Origin: Bacillus sp. (in: firmicutes)
GTDB taxonomy: Bacteria; Bacillota; Bacilli; Bacillales; Salisediminibacteriaceae
NCBI GenBank assembly: GCA_003560495.1
Contig: PWLM01000149.1
Span: forward strand, 1-45,200
Reading direction: 5' to 3'
DNA length: 45,200 nucleotides
Under the pieces are notes generated by a model that was not told the origin of the DNA, made no database searches, and saw nothing but the letters and a program-made list of their open reading frames with translations. Positions within the stretch are counted from its first letter, which is position 1; every line of letters starts with the position of its first letter. This document shows positions 33,901 through 37,172 of the stretch, one piece after another. Both the position numbers and the translations under genes were made by a program.

Positions 33901-35936
33901 GGACAACCGATAAAAACCTTGACCCGTTATTTTACAGGCAGGCCCAGGAAGTTGATCCCGAAGTTCTCAAGTGGGGTAAATTCGTTGTCGATACTGTTAC
34001 CGATATTATGATTGATAATGTCATTCATAAAAGAAACATGGACGGTGTTTATTTTGTGAAGGAAGACGGTCAGAAGGTTCCCTATGGAAGAAAGCAGGCA
34101 GAGAAAGAACTGTTTGAAAAATCAACATATAGAAGGGGTATGCTTCCCCTTATGCCTGACAGGGTAGGAAATCTTTTGAGCAAGGGTAAGTTTAAAGATG
34201 CTGCAAATCTGAAGAAAAAACAGATTATGAGCAGGTATGTCATGTTTGAGGACAGCCAATACCTTAGCGACAATGAAAACTTTGCCCTTGATGGTATGCC
34301 CGATGAGTTCTTTGCTCAGTTTGGTTTTGGAGCTCTCTCTACAGATGTGGGAAGGTTAGGATTGAAAAGAAAAAGGATGCAACAGCTTTTGGGCCTCTTT
34401 GAAGATGCTGATGGAAACTACTTGTATTCTGATAAGAGCAGAAAAGTACAATCTCTTAATACCGACCTTGAGATATTGCTTGAGTTTATAAAAATAACAA
34501 GTCTGAGAAAAAGAAATTATGAAAGTAATGTTCTTCCTGTTTTGAATGCAGCGCGTGTTTACATGCTTGACCTTGACAGGGGGATGAACTTTTCTCAAAA
34601 GAGGGCTCTTGAATACCTTGACCTGTTTCAAAAGCAAGCCATTGAAGGCAAAAGAAAAAGACTTGTTAAAGATATGGGTGGTGTTAATGTTGATGCTTTT
34701 CTTCAAACCTCTATGGCCTATGCCTCACCACTTGTAATGGCAGGTAACGTAAACGTGGGTATTGTTTCCGGTGTTCACAACTTTATGATGTCCTTTATAG
34801 AGGGTGTTGCAAATCAGCTTGCAGACAGGCATTGGTTTGGGTTTAACCATGTAATGGATGCATCACAAGCTTACATAAGCGACAATGCAAAAGTTACACA
34901 GCTTTCCCATATGCACCAGATCATTAACCCCAACGAATATGAGATTGTAACCCACAGGTATAATCAGAAGCGAAGAAAGCATGTATTCTCTGATTACTAT
35001 GCACAATGGACCAACTGGGCAACGGATGCTTATGCAAGGAGTGTTATTATGGTTGCTCAAATGAAAAAAGATGGTTCTTATGCAGCTTACGATTATGACG
35101 GTGATTCCGGAAAAGTGTTTTATAATCCTCGTAAAGACAGAAAATTCTTCAATGAAGACGGAAGTCAGACAAAAGAACAAAAAGCCCTTTATGATTCACT
35201 CAAACAAAGGCTTGTCCAGGATGGAATACCTTTGACAAAAGACGGTGATGCAACAAGGGGATATAGCCTTATGGAGAGCCGTACCTTTAAGACCCTTGCA
35301 GACAAGTATGTTGTAGGTGCTTATGGTAACATGGAGAAAAACATGCTTGCCAACTACACATTAGGTCGTATGGGAATGATGTTCACAACATGGTTTATGA
35401 CAAAGATATCCAATGCGTGGAAGCGTGGTACTTATTTGGATGAGTTGGGGTACATTGACATCAAATACGATGATGCAGGAAACCCGATACCATTTTGGCA
35501 AAGAGAATGGACGGAAGGGTATATGAATACTGTTTTGAACATTGGTAAAAAGTTGTTCCTTGAAGGAGATATAAAACAGTTTTCCAATTTGAAGCCTCAT
35601 GAGAAATATAATCTCATTAAGTTTTCAATGACTATGGCTACTTTCCTTTCCACATTTATTATGTATGGATTGTTTGTAAGAGGTGGTATGTTTGGAGACG
35701 ATGAGGACAAGCCTATACCCGAATGGAGGATGATCAGGAATGTAAGCTATGCAGGAAGTTCGTTGTTTACGCTTCCTATTATCGCAGACAAGCTTGACTC
35801 TCCCTTTGCTGTATCGGGTATTATGAGAAGGGCCTTTATTCAAGGAATAGGCTCTGCAGGATGGCAAAACTTAAGGTATGTTGTTCCCCTTTATGGTGGA
35901 GGATTAACACTTGCAGAACCTTTTATGGGAGAGTAA
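15930..35936 (+). CDS. Giant virion polyprotein: SF1 helicase, zincin proteases and DxDxD RNA polymerase
   Basis: This single uninterrupted frame of 6668 residues starts at ATG 15930. Visible layout: residues ~90-275, Gly/Ala-rich and hydrophobic stretches (possible membrane-active region); ~330-1250, long helical, Gln/Glu-rich region; ~1290-1650, superfamily 1 helicase; ~1850-1960, degenerate PD-(D/E)XK-like region; ~2685-2760, zincin HEAMH; ~4440-4690, RNA polymerase active centre with Asp4501/4503/4505; ~5290-5400, zincin HEISH; ~6000-6668, helical C-terminus with a hydrophobic segment near 6563-6583. In crAss-like phages, proteins of this type are virion-packaged RNA polymerases that enter with the DNA and transcribe early genes; fused helicase, nuclease and protease modules match the phage 'large polyvalent protein' theme. 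Maturation by its own zincins is inference. At 6668 residues it is far larger than the ~2180-residue phi14:2 polymerase. The start region lacks the TTTTAAA-type leader seen before neighbours, so the start is less certain than the frame. Confidence 0.85.
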   Translation: MYGPGYDYEPLRMLSPQQQAEHVGFFFDKNNQLVENSRKNRLGRMLVLRENPDPESAIPYFWQESSWTDAEFTSSIRTFMGPQRVQSSTIGSLFNLRGSTSGFMGMSVSALGGWLSAVSDLGEDVVNAISTSREAGHHNPDRIANKMGNRLTNLGAYITHMNEDEQMGPFTSWSSFSYGVYSGIGQLMSMAMLAKAARNFGATPRMSGRISLGLGGSQAAASFRSMILEMGGSEADAAKFFFLFGAGTYTANMFIASNLAQVMLARQGHQIMKKELNAVGRFVQKMLPKKLSEASSQTKTKLANKTAQGLVAKIRKGRDYLGDRLTKLSERGPLGTAFAMSFEESVEEVGEEFMHAPTEAFYNRSFALPGARETVEYHKLHDFEYAIHRDENGLPTYWRYDRDGNREELDYRTWDQEQKDLQMAEGVLRGEMPFDVGISFDEAGIAAISSFISGIGMHYGSGAHKVRRDNDGKMLREQIAIHLSQKKAGARERALKEIENQLREEQKKSNLFGPNYIREDGTVIAAGEQTQADVSVADRVIQLWMDDLRLNLHAIDYYGLQSPEATQAIRHNNYLLTEGLEVVKHIEAVSARLDQAQKGEKVEAYEQMVKEGDTAENIEQTLQGLQRAFDHIFVPQDPSNPKSTSRRYSEIFLEQALVDHKIHSQARKLAAVQMQQENPGQAVDRNSPEFKSAYRKHLAQIKKNEGHIAALAWAQNPSKFYDLLNVMPQGTTAYTVLDNIFNNLVSQEVTSLVNEMNQRIEQSREQFQNAPETLAHVKSDIEALQLPSLEQISQDISGRQEVPVGTHDQLSDFSDTVERTFETLNTLASLSRHNVVSTRMKGDIMKAYRSFAQKITPFVEQVSDLQNDIMGNYPGELLTIASNISESINALNRVDEGLARTERTEVVENFEAESPEFQQQLRREAFENFIQGTHRTGLVEGVGPREVPFIEELRSFENFIGQDGTEVSDPGQKVREIQKTKDVAETFTDLIEINHEFLQNLSGDEAQHSVLRNENRGKTELTESDAAYLQEGIDEIVNLADRILKHEKLNKHSRTISQVKEHVNDLSVRNFMLGEIFDFFSEEGNRSKMPKEFAQAYDQVGHLLGESEKNEFYHLFERFISEKENQPKVKKEVLERIGQIEKAIIDAENSLGGQLESFIVQHKEWAENFAVQNKNTLHQVQFNVLHDFIGGHAFTRTGKEFKGFYSVPTFENAISPSSREFQTKLYTTLSYANMLNKFGRTRENGETNFTLKEVHQVFRDVLKQRSVDYNVTTQAQWRAVQHVVGFILDSDSSLLHRSEILSDMIKNSIYLRGVAGSGKSTQVIVDVLETIAQMTGESPKVTYVVPTPGLLETHKRNQAIVDPSLENSNIVYLHEFLNNKVSVRDIVIFDEIGLISQSKYSAKINEKLDGRTAIFLGDDSQVSEFNSVSQDVPMKTVIMDRTIPLTEVFRSGNPQHFSLQDYYRAFSVGNVGTKMPHLNYEYNEAGSISGGRYYSNTAELVEGFMSVFERLSPNQRVPSELLYIVPSLEQRQGFLTKLEETHGKKVADEGGPLVKTIQYEPTLEAYLRAVSGISSRKVFFEYNPTDFLRSYITSSAIGGLPTLYDVSSGVLNTLGRVGLTGATRQIEFIGLIGDPANSSQGRVLVTHSEVSDQTKGELTQAMVDRLDLLADKETTYTKQTKKEGEQETPTKKSKSDFPRNLPLTEGSRLAIKEGKTFKKVTSILKTENKNAVDKLQEVQVDDGTDAQGLKQGVYHATDLAFDQYKQKHKVTDETYTPRQREEQIKSRMVRSILMHVTDGSDTFRQQAVEIVNELNDLYRSDDTFSESAIIKHPEKYVQSLLRNLQESLVTLAATDLSIIDPTILAKDIEITGRDGNLYRSNVQANPAMISVVGIDRQGNPIVDIYDFVIHHSRETLSDEIGPYSVQKYGMYGAVASAQEVLVDGKKKNLKVNRVVLTNYFMHKDAIQTLPTTFVTESQLTEGIASANEIVNVFQKKDPNLEALVEKPDFFANERVMLDDAVKEGFAYHTGTGRFGQPVVVDNVISVTSKNNKVTKYVNFTDHVGKPGRLSYSEFNKRYMPISDAKEHLNENRFYKRADVFESSELKPTMSHTLYLTGDDVSQNINTVLKSPAYRARNTKVIGEARNRQYPVEKRYLESYDGVRVNEDGSIAPQSFEHVVVNQIVDSYINDNIDWVRETLQEAGLIQDGQSLSKAKAIEMFKKHNFHILGMDNTPEFNFSNDNSLTKHPVIKTFLNAPVGSKQEIDAFRQAKKIIEEGFPKMLAENVPDPHYDKIVAYNIHKLVQLKEVIDAQNEGTPITASVVEMTLGNLIMSDSPTLYSDFVNEMTKRGFHHGEIKMVKDPKIGRTYFQSDFYMDGIPGTVPVQFNAVPANANHVRELLTDLNKVAKSQELNSLFEEIDVLVTKEDFSETDRQVLKDVAIKAKDLIRITNAYQFIAANRSQLAKIRDQIQENLSRREMRTEDADQDVLGMVFEVSENRVDIAGYRAKDRLNNLYSALSALADLMTNDNRQLFKNVKLYQNPWLYVESQVQQESGKTIPNPDKIETLVKEIKQPELYISPSEDQLIEIENRIAQLQGINTRTGDPRGNDSNSAVGGLFKRNIDNRRVQPHDLISRQEAVNELSGLLPAFAVKHKVKLHDDVIQVKNNELFGRLFNDMLEFSGFPVNNEIMVERRTPRHEAMHFIMQHMLDTKTFNRVVQDIKNELGENWDGSMTHVFEYAAENFEIKANVPRPRNIFERAIQFVKEVANRWGLYALSYREMLMATDRGFYIDGHMRGSPNAEIDMLAKNKFTNRYKTPEAVARVVRKFDDYSTYARVRDTFVAPALKHYLPYGKSTKKYVGGLAAATYKAHSKFLEPNNYRIHSEQDLLGEKIVFIRKKRKRVREMTPQDFVVAKSQMSDRHFQAVDFYVQHVLSNPETMNVFLQDLLPNTQILHLVEAGKQETLRERGIIGTKVSNNAAETTAHMDGFNKSQDHRIPDALNILISTVPMYKRVSGDRYNRTNFLLPISQVKKIMVDNVERMREAGTYENMTPDTFFRALREHLESGYVFGKMRDSIASVLMEFGDMANYRRSKARGEYLESNQGVIQDAGYLHIINNPDRVSTAAGIQGQKHSFANRVSDLHTALSGILSHFKSTEVKRTVLAVGDRGKNNEVRSNNTALIQRQNIVNNIETNLFADDGSIDSMYGEMMNPNSNSYSIKVNSEGLFVRDTQRKDGPWTEVYNRKAKRVNFADEHSFQLVLSGLGIRNFPMKALRNVAATQKRQQSHDFANALYMMTAAAKVNYDLSKAFFSKLDQVQKAIDAGKEVAFDPELQETMFNEMPSETKQLFKDVLETPYRRSHSMGTVITSENVTTPGGIPFQISAPSPIDFTQEIDMFAQIITDANAIEAPSFSYNAEGGRIHSHSPHSTLTTLLHGSEPIVDSYRSKATRGLDNSPLAASQVEGGHRFNNSILKRTLGFDAPSYVVGSRAGNKGKNFDSLTTKDMYIAMVENLFAADMKGRMRGFHKYNVVLTPNADKKAVLSVPFYFYNPRERNTIPLFTKPKRDGVRVLEINQTPIVDTFSDIVNYYQARNRNTINKVSDVFSLIGKKKELNTLLESPDATVTLVGNDATTVRQMLVNNRDYILQDESFNSKGERVITIAPGHGLAMDNTPFNQEFFGRWVEAQTTAQKYQLLREVASEEFVHFISDMVESGAFHHIAQNRDGKLDFEVANTFTQEIANVSTLRSKEIRNIRDEWFKTWLADNKAFRNKYPDITTLEQLNKLGRGHEAITQVYREMYKPETGVRQAITNAKKHFTKKTKKVIAQEGKRYEEMASAYGAHEFQWPSYLEGVFMMHWAANESLGQLLRSDITSYAGISDYIKRGSMLSAPGTSFDFSNPFGAGPNMNVIVMTDLGHYNEFFGVPKGDRAGRRLITDGHSTANPVWQMLLQRNAGKDLGLIGDYATKTVVSGHDISNDQPIYFKFSQHPITADQFNNNAFYRDAMKAFLGKHYSTFKQFLSESNNNFDVAVQRMADWFVDPANAIDGVLPRDEMGSYVVYASSFKAGLTAVNDFLYNTKDPAEMNVETAYFPQSLTTLKVPSDFIRLQNVNNSLGDADTHSFPTQLYSLMGVKAHNLDYSNRFTNALNDIANQFSTDINAFLSDPGNLRDRERLRSFVTSKVAEISGDSIRGSKFEELLLNPNIDPSVLRTKLSDTFASYLNNHLKPRVPGDNRVQQPYIGYVYEGEAGVISLASDLGLESDRQLSKGNVRRMLKPITYMTSDGVEFTSKVDLQNHIAQQGPEGVRVSPQEMIMKFPYHREFGLAPNASLAQVMALTNNFSLYESGMVRALGRGARDASHQADIILNASEAQTVGGLISMFQSADVVNRFGGEVRQMAIRELEANEAFSALQRGNQERNQMIQERTDAILAQPLGTAEGQRHQILNSIGEYYYNLNNALDVVSVRIPTTNASSAAHGRIVAFTDSGNSVYTSSVKNILDGSDYDHDELHVFYPDLENTRRTESPENQMFDAVWDFYSDSRNYDLVTDPINLQTFRVHAETSDIVAAENRIQQEIPNSIYSNVKNFNIGYAGLALTGMFANQMQFTNKLMSTPQDVRNKMFNPSLAMLFNENTHPQTVSLIAKFVNAAVDNQNEGGLLGRLGIDETVTPVIAGMVLMNTPVVQMTEAGEVSQSVEQMILNELQGETLRAASRAVLESNSVTNQSRSLRIHEQLAQMAEQGDLKAQELLQYAYAGEQMLRIGNIFKLIQEIPGTQYKGNLAVHNIEVALGQKLSSFLTDQNLNRVRDIDFSNQDSQQVTEFIENQIETLAEHLYDAKQMERSRVHEQEIRSMINVPGLVANSPFMLSQLRALDSFIRAKQELFPSSRHQDIRAAVLDAVGRKEFLYEDAFNEYNNAFDHLLVGGYFTDHGPNISLTYASDYVNTRRLPSSLDYSVIPTKTENNIITRSYNLKKPSHVMEFVYDMPDFVQTLKKLYPDNAFLERLDLEPMYTAPISVINFRNSIYISPAEKAQYKNFFQELAQQNPAAAGALRAYQALVYGFSFRNGSMFEVMDSVFEHQFSDAINDIESRLVSRFEDNPNQLIEEIAVMAPSIITPVSSLSQKTEVPSIYKYIPYGSRTETIFSKRKDSPGTRDRKEVNITGHTMINAIYPRNLFIYGPAEVLTTDFVYQGFSQSQLNDLRTTGSTSRFQSRWAGIRKNRAFDQTTGETDLARLNRHPVDGSFVRTVLNQLTKVEYVNDNQFRAQMVRNKDNPPESRMRNLSSRISERAIEALVEKVGESFRGLPVEFVTNDTSMTNGNAYFHDGRVYINTDKVQADTFFHEISHPLLDILERVRPGQYEMLYNDAQAMVMADDGIVQLVRKSYPELYGESFVKEVMATVIGMHSAPAVSEWVALRKYDNHAAEATRIWNRIENISTRAWDSIKALFGSKYDINIDPGATTLQSFSQDVVNKAMAGENVLSLTSAGIKDFIKAGWDNVVESRAIVNDTRSMRELFVNNPEFIKEGQRMEIVPERHFTRQQRVQEIKRQIEYGQFRHIGEDGTVYDFSKIPESKWDSVIEGQLLDKRDPFALKKKDKLLKALNAAPSTPSELQGLLGKSQYGDFVYSEGAVNRLFKQMKVRPNVRYYQYSQLPGTDFAHLYNDQFVGFDPIIAIEYNTDDMMMISIYNLTNESLYQSDLGSSPDRVSILSKYMSDAKAKRLGIRDFTNKTGDVSNFLNSLIASDIVNSSNKKVSVRDVGTIRFNANSSEMALTDAVHLVDTAKKMLEVQQFIDDISPAMKQAIERMTFMSEGFSLESYLRNMYEDQGIQTDGMSLFVKGTADTNTKRNVLAQRLRDILSREGEGLSNAQMVEIDLILREMNNLRGVMMLSEQLNSRKDIDTFETFISPQFDVGHEFIDTVRRTVLETSQRNVAEMKNFKEMLNPFASFFESRFGDQKGVLTNEYARDINYMYYEPLLAKVKDQDGKERFAGSILWTTDKNLDPLFYRQAQEVDPEVLKWGKFVVDTVTDIMIDNVIHKRNMDGVYFVKEDGQKVPYGRKQAEKELFEKSTYRRGMLPLMPDRVGNLLSKGKFKDAANLKKKQIMSRYVMFEDSQYLSDNENFALDGMPDEFFAQFGFGALSTDVGRLGLKRKRMQQLLGLFEDADGNYLYSDKSRKVQSLNTDLEILLEFIKITSLRKRNYESNVLPVLNAARVYMLDLDRGMNFSQKRALEYLDLFQKQAIEGKRKRLVKDMGGVNVDAFLQTSMAYASPLVMAGNVNVGIVSGVHNFMMSFIEGVANQLADRHWFGFNHVMDASQAYISDNAKVTQLSHMHQIINPNEYEIVTHRYNQKRRKHVFSDYYAQWTNWATDAYARSVIMVAQMKKDGSYAAYDYDGDSGKVFYNPRKDRKFFNEDGSQTKEQKALYDSLKQRLVQDGIPLTKDGDATRGYSLMESRTFKTLADKYVVGAYGNMEKNMLANYTLGRMGMMFTTWFMTKISNAWKRGTYLDELGYIDIKYDDAGNPIPFWQREWTEGYMNTVLNIGKKLFLEGDIKQFSNLKPHEKYNLIKFSMTMATFLSTFIMYGLFVRGGMFGDDEDKPIPEWRMIRNVSYAGSSLFTLPIIADKLDSPFAVSGIMRRAFIQGIGSAGWQNLRYVVPLYGGGLTLAEPFMGE
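19797..20879 (+). other. SF1 helicase domain within the polyprotein
   Basis: Motifs of a UvrD/RecD-like superfamily 1 helicase occur in the correct order: Walker A 'GVAGSGKST' with Lys1319, Walker B 'IVIFDEIG' with Asp1390-Glu1391, motif III 'LGDDSQ' ending at Gln1421, motif IV 'LTEVFRSG' with Arg1450, and a motif VI-like 'GLTGATRQIEFIGLIGD' with Arg1624. All key residues look intact, so ATPase activity is likely. It could pull or remodel incoming DNA, or assist transcription; which of these is not shown. Confidence 0.85.
21477..21809 (+). other. PD-(D/E)XK nuclease-like region, apparently degenerate
   Basis: Residues 1893-1910 read 'VVGIDRQGNPIVDIYDFV', close to the 'D...D..G...I.DyK' core of RecB/Cas4-type PD-(D/E)XK nucleases. 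They are followed at the usual distance by 'QKYGMYGAVASAQEVL', which resembles the Q/Y helix motif ('kY..Q...Y...l'). The position expected to hold the catalytic Lys is Val1908, so the site looks inactive. Fusion of such a domain just after an SF1 helicase fits known RecB-like pairings. Identification is by motif only. Confidence 0.4.
23982..24209 (+). other. First zincin metallopeptidase-like site (HEAMH)
   Basis: His2698-Glu2699-x-x-His2702 forms a zinc-binding HExxH within 'RHEAMHFIMQH'. Glu2738 or Glu2742 in 'FEYAAENFEIKA', about 40-44 residues downstream, could be the third ligand as in gluzincin-type proteases. This arrangement is common in large phage polyvalent proteins. It may process the polyprotein; the substrate is unknown. 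Confidence 0.6.
29247..29999 (+). other. RNA polymerase catalytic double-psi beta-barrel (DxDxD)
   Basis: Asp4501-Tyr-Asp4503-His-Asp4505, in 'ILDGSDYDHDELHV', is preceded 37 residues earlier by Arg4464 in 'RIPTT'. This copies the beta'-subunit arrangement 'R-x-P-...-NADFDGD' of cellular RNA polymerases and the DxDxD of crAss-like virion polymerases (DFDID in phi14:2 gp66). Downstream, residues ~4640-4675 contain 'FVNAAVDNQNEGGLLGRLGI', a pattern I associate with these phage polymerases. His replaces the Gly of the usual DxDGD. The beta-like first barrel should lie upstream (roughly residues 3950-4440), but I could not place its lysines. Confidence 0.85.
31797..32129 (+). other. Second zincin metallopeptidase domain (HEISH)
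   Basis: His5338-Glu5339-x-x-His5342 sits in 'DTFFHEISHPLLDIL', preceded by the strand 'GRVYINTDKVQ' typical of phage-encoded zincins and followed by Glu5392 in 'FVKEVMATVIG' as a likely third zinc ligand. This is the better match of the two protease-like sites. Autoprocessing of the polyprotein or cleavage of host factors are both possible; neither can be read from the sequence. Confidence 0.75.
35592..35699 (+). other. Hydrophobic C-terminal segment of the polyprotein
   Basis: Residues ~6563-6583 (FSMTMATFLSTFIMYGLFVR) are uninterrupted hydrophobic/small residues, long enough to cross a membrane. They are flanked by a Lys-rich N-side and an acidic 'GGMFGDDEDK' C-side. Another Ala/Val/Met-rich stretch lies near residues 6260-6290. 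Such segments suit a protein that must cross or anchor in the host envelope during ejection. Amphipathic packing inside the virion is the alternative. Confidence 0.55.
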
Positions 35937-35980
35937 CCCATTATATGGAATTTTTTCTAATTTTATAAAAACAAAAAGTC

Positions 35981-36547
35981 ATGAATTTTCAACCTAAATT
36001 AGAAATAGAATTTGACCCAGTAGAAAAAAACGTTTTGGTAAAAGACGTTACCGGGCTTTATCATGCAACGACAAACCCGGAAGGGTGGGGTGCTCCTAAT
36101 CCTGAAAGGACAAACTGTACCGCTAAGCTCATTTTTCAATTCAACAAAAAAGAAATAACAAGGGTAGATGTAAGCGGAATACTTCACGCTGCAGTTGGAG
36201 AGGAAGTGGACTTTGGAGTATATCTTGAAGGAGCCATGGAAAAAGATGGTGTTTACCGGGTTATGATTCATGTCAAAGACGAAATAAGTGGTGCAGACTT
36301 CTTTAGTTTCTTTAAGTATGTTTTCAAAACCGAAGAAGCAAGGATGATGGCATCAAAGTTTTGGGCTAAGCTTGCATGCATTCATGACATTTATAAGAAA
36401 AAAGACCTTGAGGAAGAGTGTATATGGATTGAAGGAAATATACAGGGGTTAGAAACCCTTAAAGAAAGATCCAAAGAGTCTCAGTTTTTAAATCTTCTGG
36501 GGTTTGTAAACAGGAGAATTGACGTTAATAAAAACCTTTTTCTTTAA
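35981..36547 (+). CDS. Structural protein of unknown function, first appendage-cluster gene
   Basis: This 188-residue protein starts at ATG 35981, 44 bases after the polyprotein stop, with the leader TTTTATAAAAACAAAAAGTC. The first ~110 residues look like an Ig-type beta sandwich: alternating strands, 'VKDVTGLYHATTNPEGWGAPNP' near the start, and 'DGVYRVMIHV' near the end. Residues ~115-188 are helical and charged. 'T..Y....GWG..NP' starts recur in small proteins beside tail-fibre genes of Bacteroidota phages as I recall them. A baseplate or fibre-adaptor role is plausible but not shown. It has no signal peptide and no enzyme motif. Confidence 0.5.
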   Translation: MNFQPKLEIEFDPVEKNVLVKDVTGLYHATTNPEGWGAPNPERTNCTAKLIFQFNKKEITRVDVSGILHAAVGEEVDFGVYLEGAMEKDGVYRVMIHVKDEISGADFFSFFKYVFKTEEARMMASKFWAKLACIHDIYKKKDLEEECIWIEGNIQGLETLKERSKESQFLNLLGFVNRRIDVNKNLFL

Positions 36548-36566
36548 TTTTTAAATCATCAAAACT

Positions 36567-37145
36567 ATGAGTCCTACATCTTTTGTAACTGCTACTTTAA
36601 GGCTTCGGAATTTCTTTATAAATACCGACCCTTTGTGGGAAAACTGGGATGATCTGCAAATTACAAGCATTCAGTTCCAGATCCAACGGGCAGATTCACC
36701 AAACGCTCCTATCAGCACTGTAGATGCAAGTATAGGAAGAACTTATTCCCAGGCTACAGCAAAACTTGTCCAGAATGCCACTTATCGTATCAGGGCGATT
36801 GTTAAAAGCCTTACAAACCCTGATGGATTTCAAGGTCCTTGGCTTGTCTTCCAAAGCGATGATACCACTTTGTATTATTACTTTGGGTTTAAAGTTGTTA
36901 ATGATGACAACGGATTGCCAATCGAGGGAGCGGAAATGACCCTTACCACAGAGGAAGAAACCACTCCGTTTCCGTCACCAGCTCTTGAAAGTCGTGCGGA
37001 TGGGTTAATTTACATGATGAGGCTTCCTGCAGACGTGTACACCTATGAGGTTACACATACTGATTTTCAGACTGCGGAAGGTGACTTTAATCTTCCGCTT
37101 GCAAACGGAGAGATTAAAGAAATCCGTATGGAGCCGAATCCGTAA
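36567..37145 (+). CDS. Appendage protein with FN3-like and carboxypeptidase-regulatory-like domains
   Basis: This 192-residue protein starts at ATG 36567 after the leader TTTTTAAATCATCAAAACT. Residues ~1-105 resemble an FN3-like sandwich ('ITSIQFQIQRA....YSQATAKLVQNATYRIRAIVKSLT'). Residues ~108-190 match the carboxypeptidase-regulatory/CnaB-like pattern: 'FKVVNDDNGLPIEGAEMTLT', then 'SRADGLIYMMRLPADVYTYEVTHTDF' and a final 'EIKEIRMEP'. These are passive beta-sandwich modules used as spacers or carbohydrate-facing domains. The gene belongs to the appendage cluster, and the product is probably a tail-fibre adaptor or short fibre. Domain calls are by pattern. Confidence 0.55.
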   Translation: MSPTSFVTATLRLRNFFINTDPLWENWDDLQITSIQFQIQRADSPNAPISTVDASIGRTYSQATAKLVQNATYRIRAIVKSLTNPDGFQGPWLVFQSDDTTLYYYFGFKVVNDDNGLPIEGAEMTLTTEEETTPFPSPALESRADGLIYMMRLPADVYTYEVTHTDFQTAEGDFNLPLANGEIKEIRMEPNP

Positions 37146-37172
37146 ATTTTTTAACCCTTTAAATCCGAAGCC

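Noticed and set aside
35091-35105. DYDGD at polyprotein residue 6388 as a second polymerase active site
   Set aside because: It lacks the upstream Arg-x-Pro and hydrophobic strand context, and the surrounding 'SGKVFYNPRKDRKFF' reads as an ordinary charged loop. The 4501 site fits much better.
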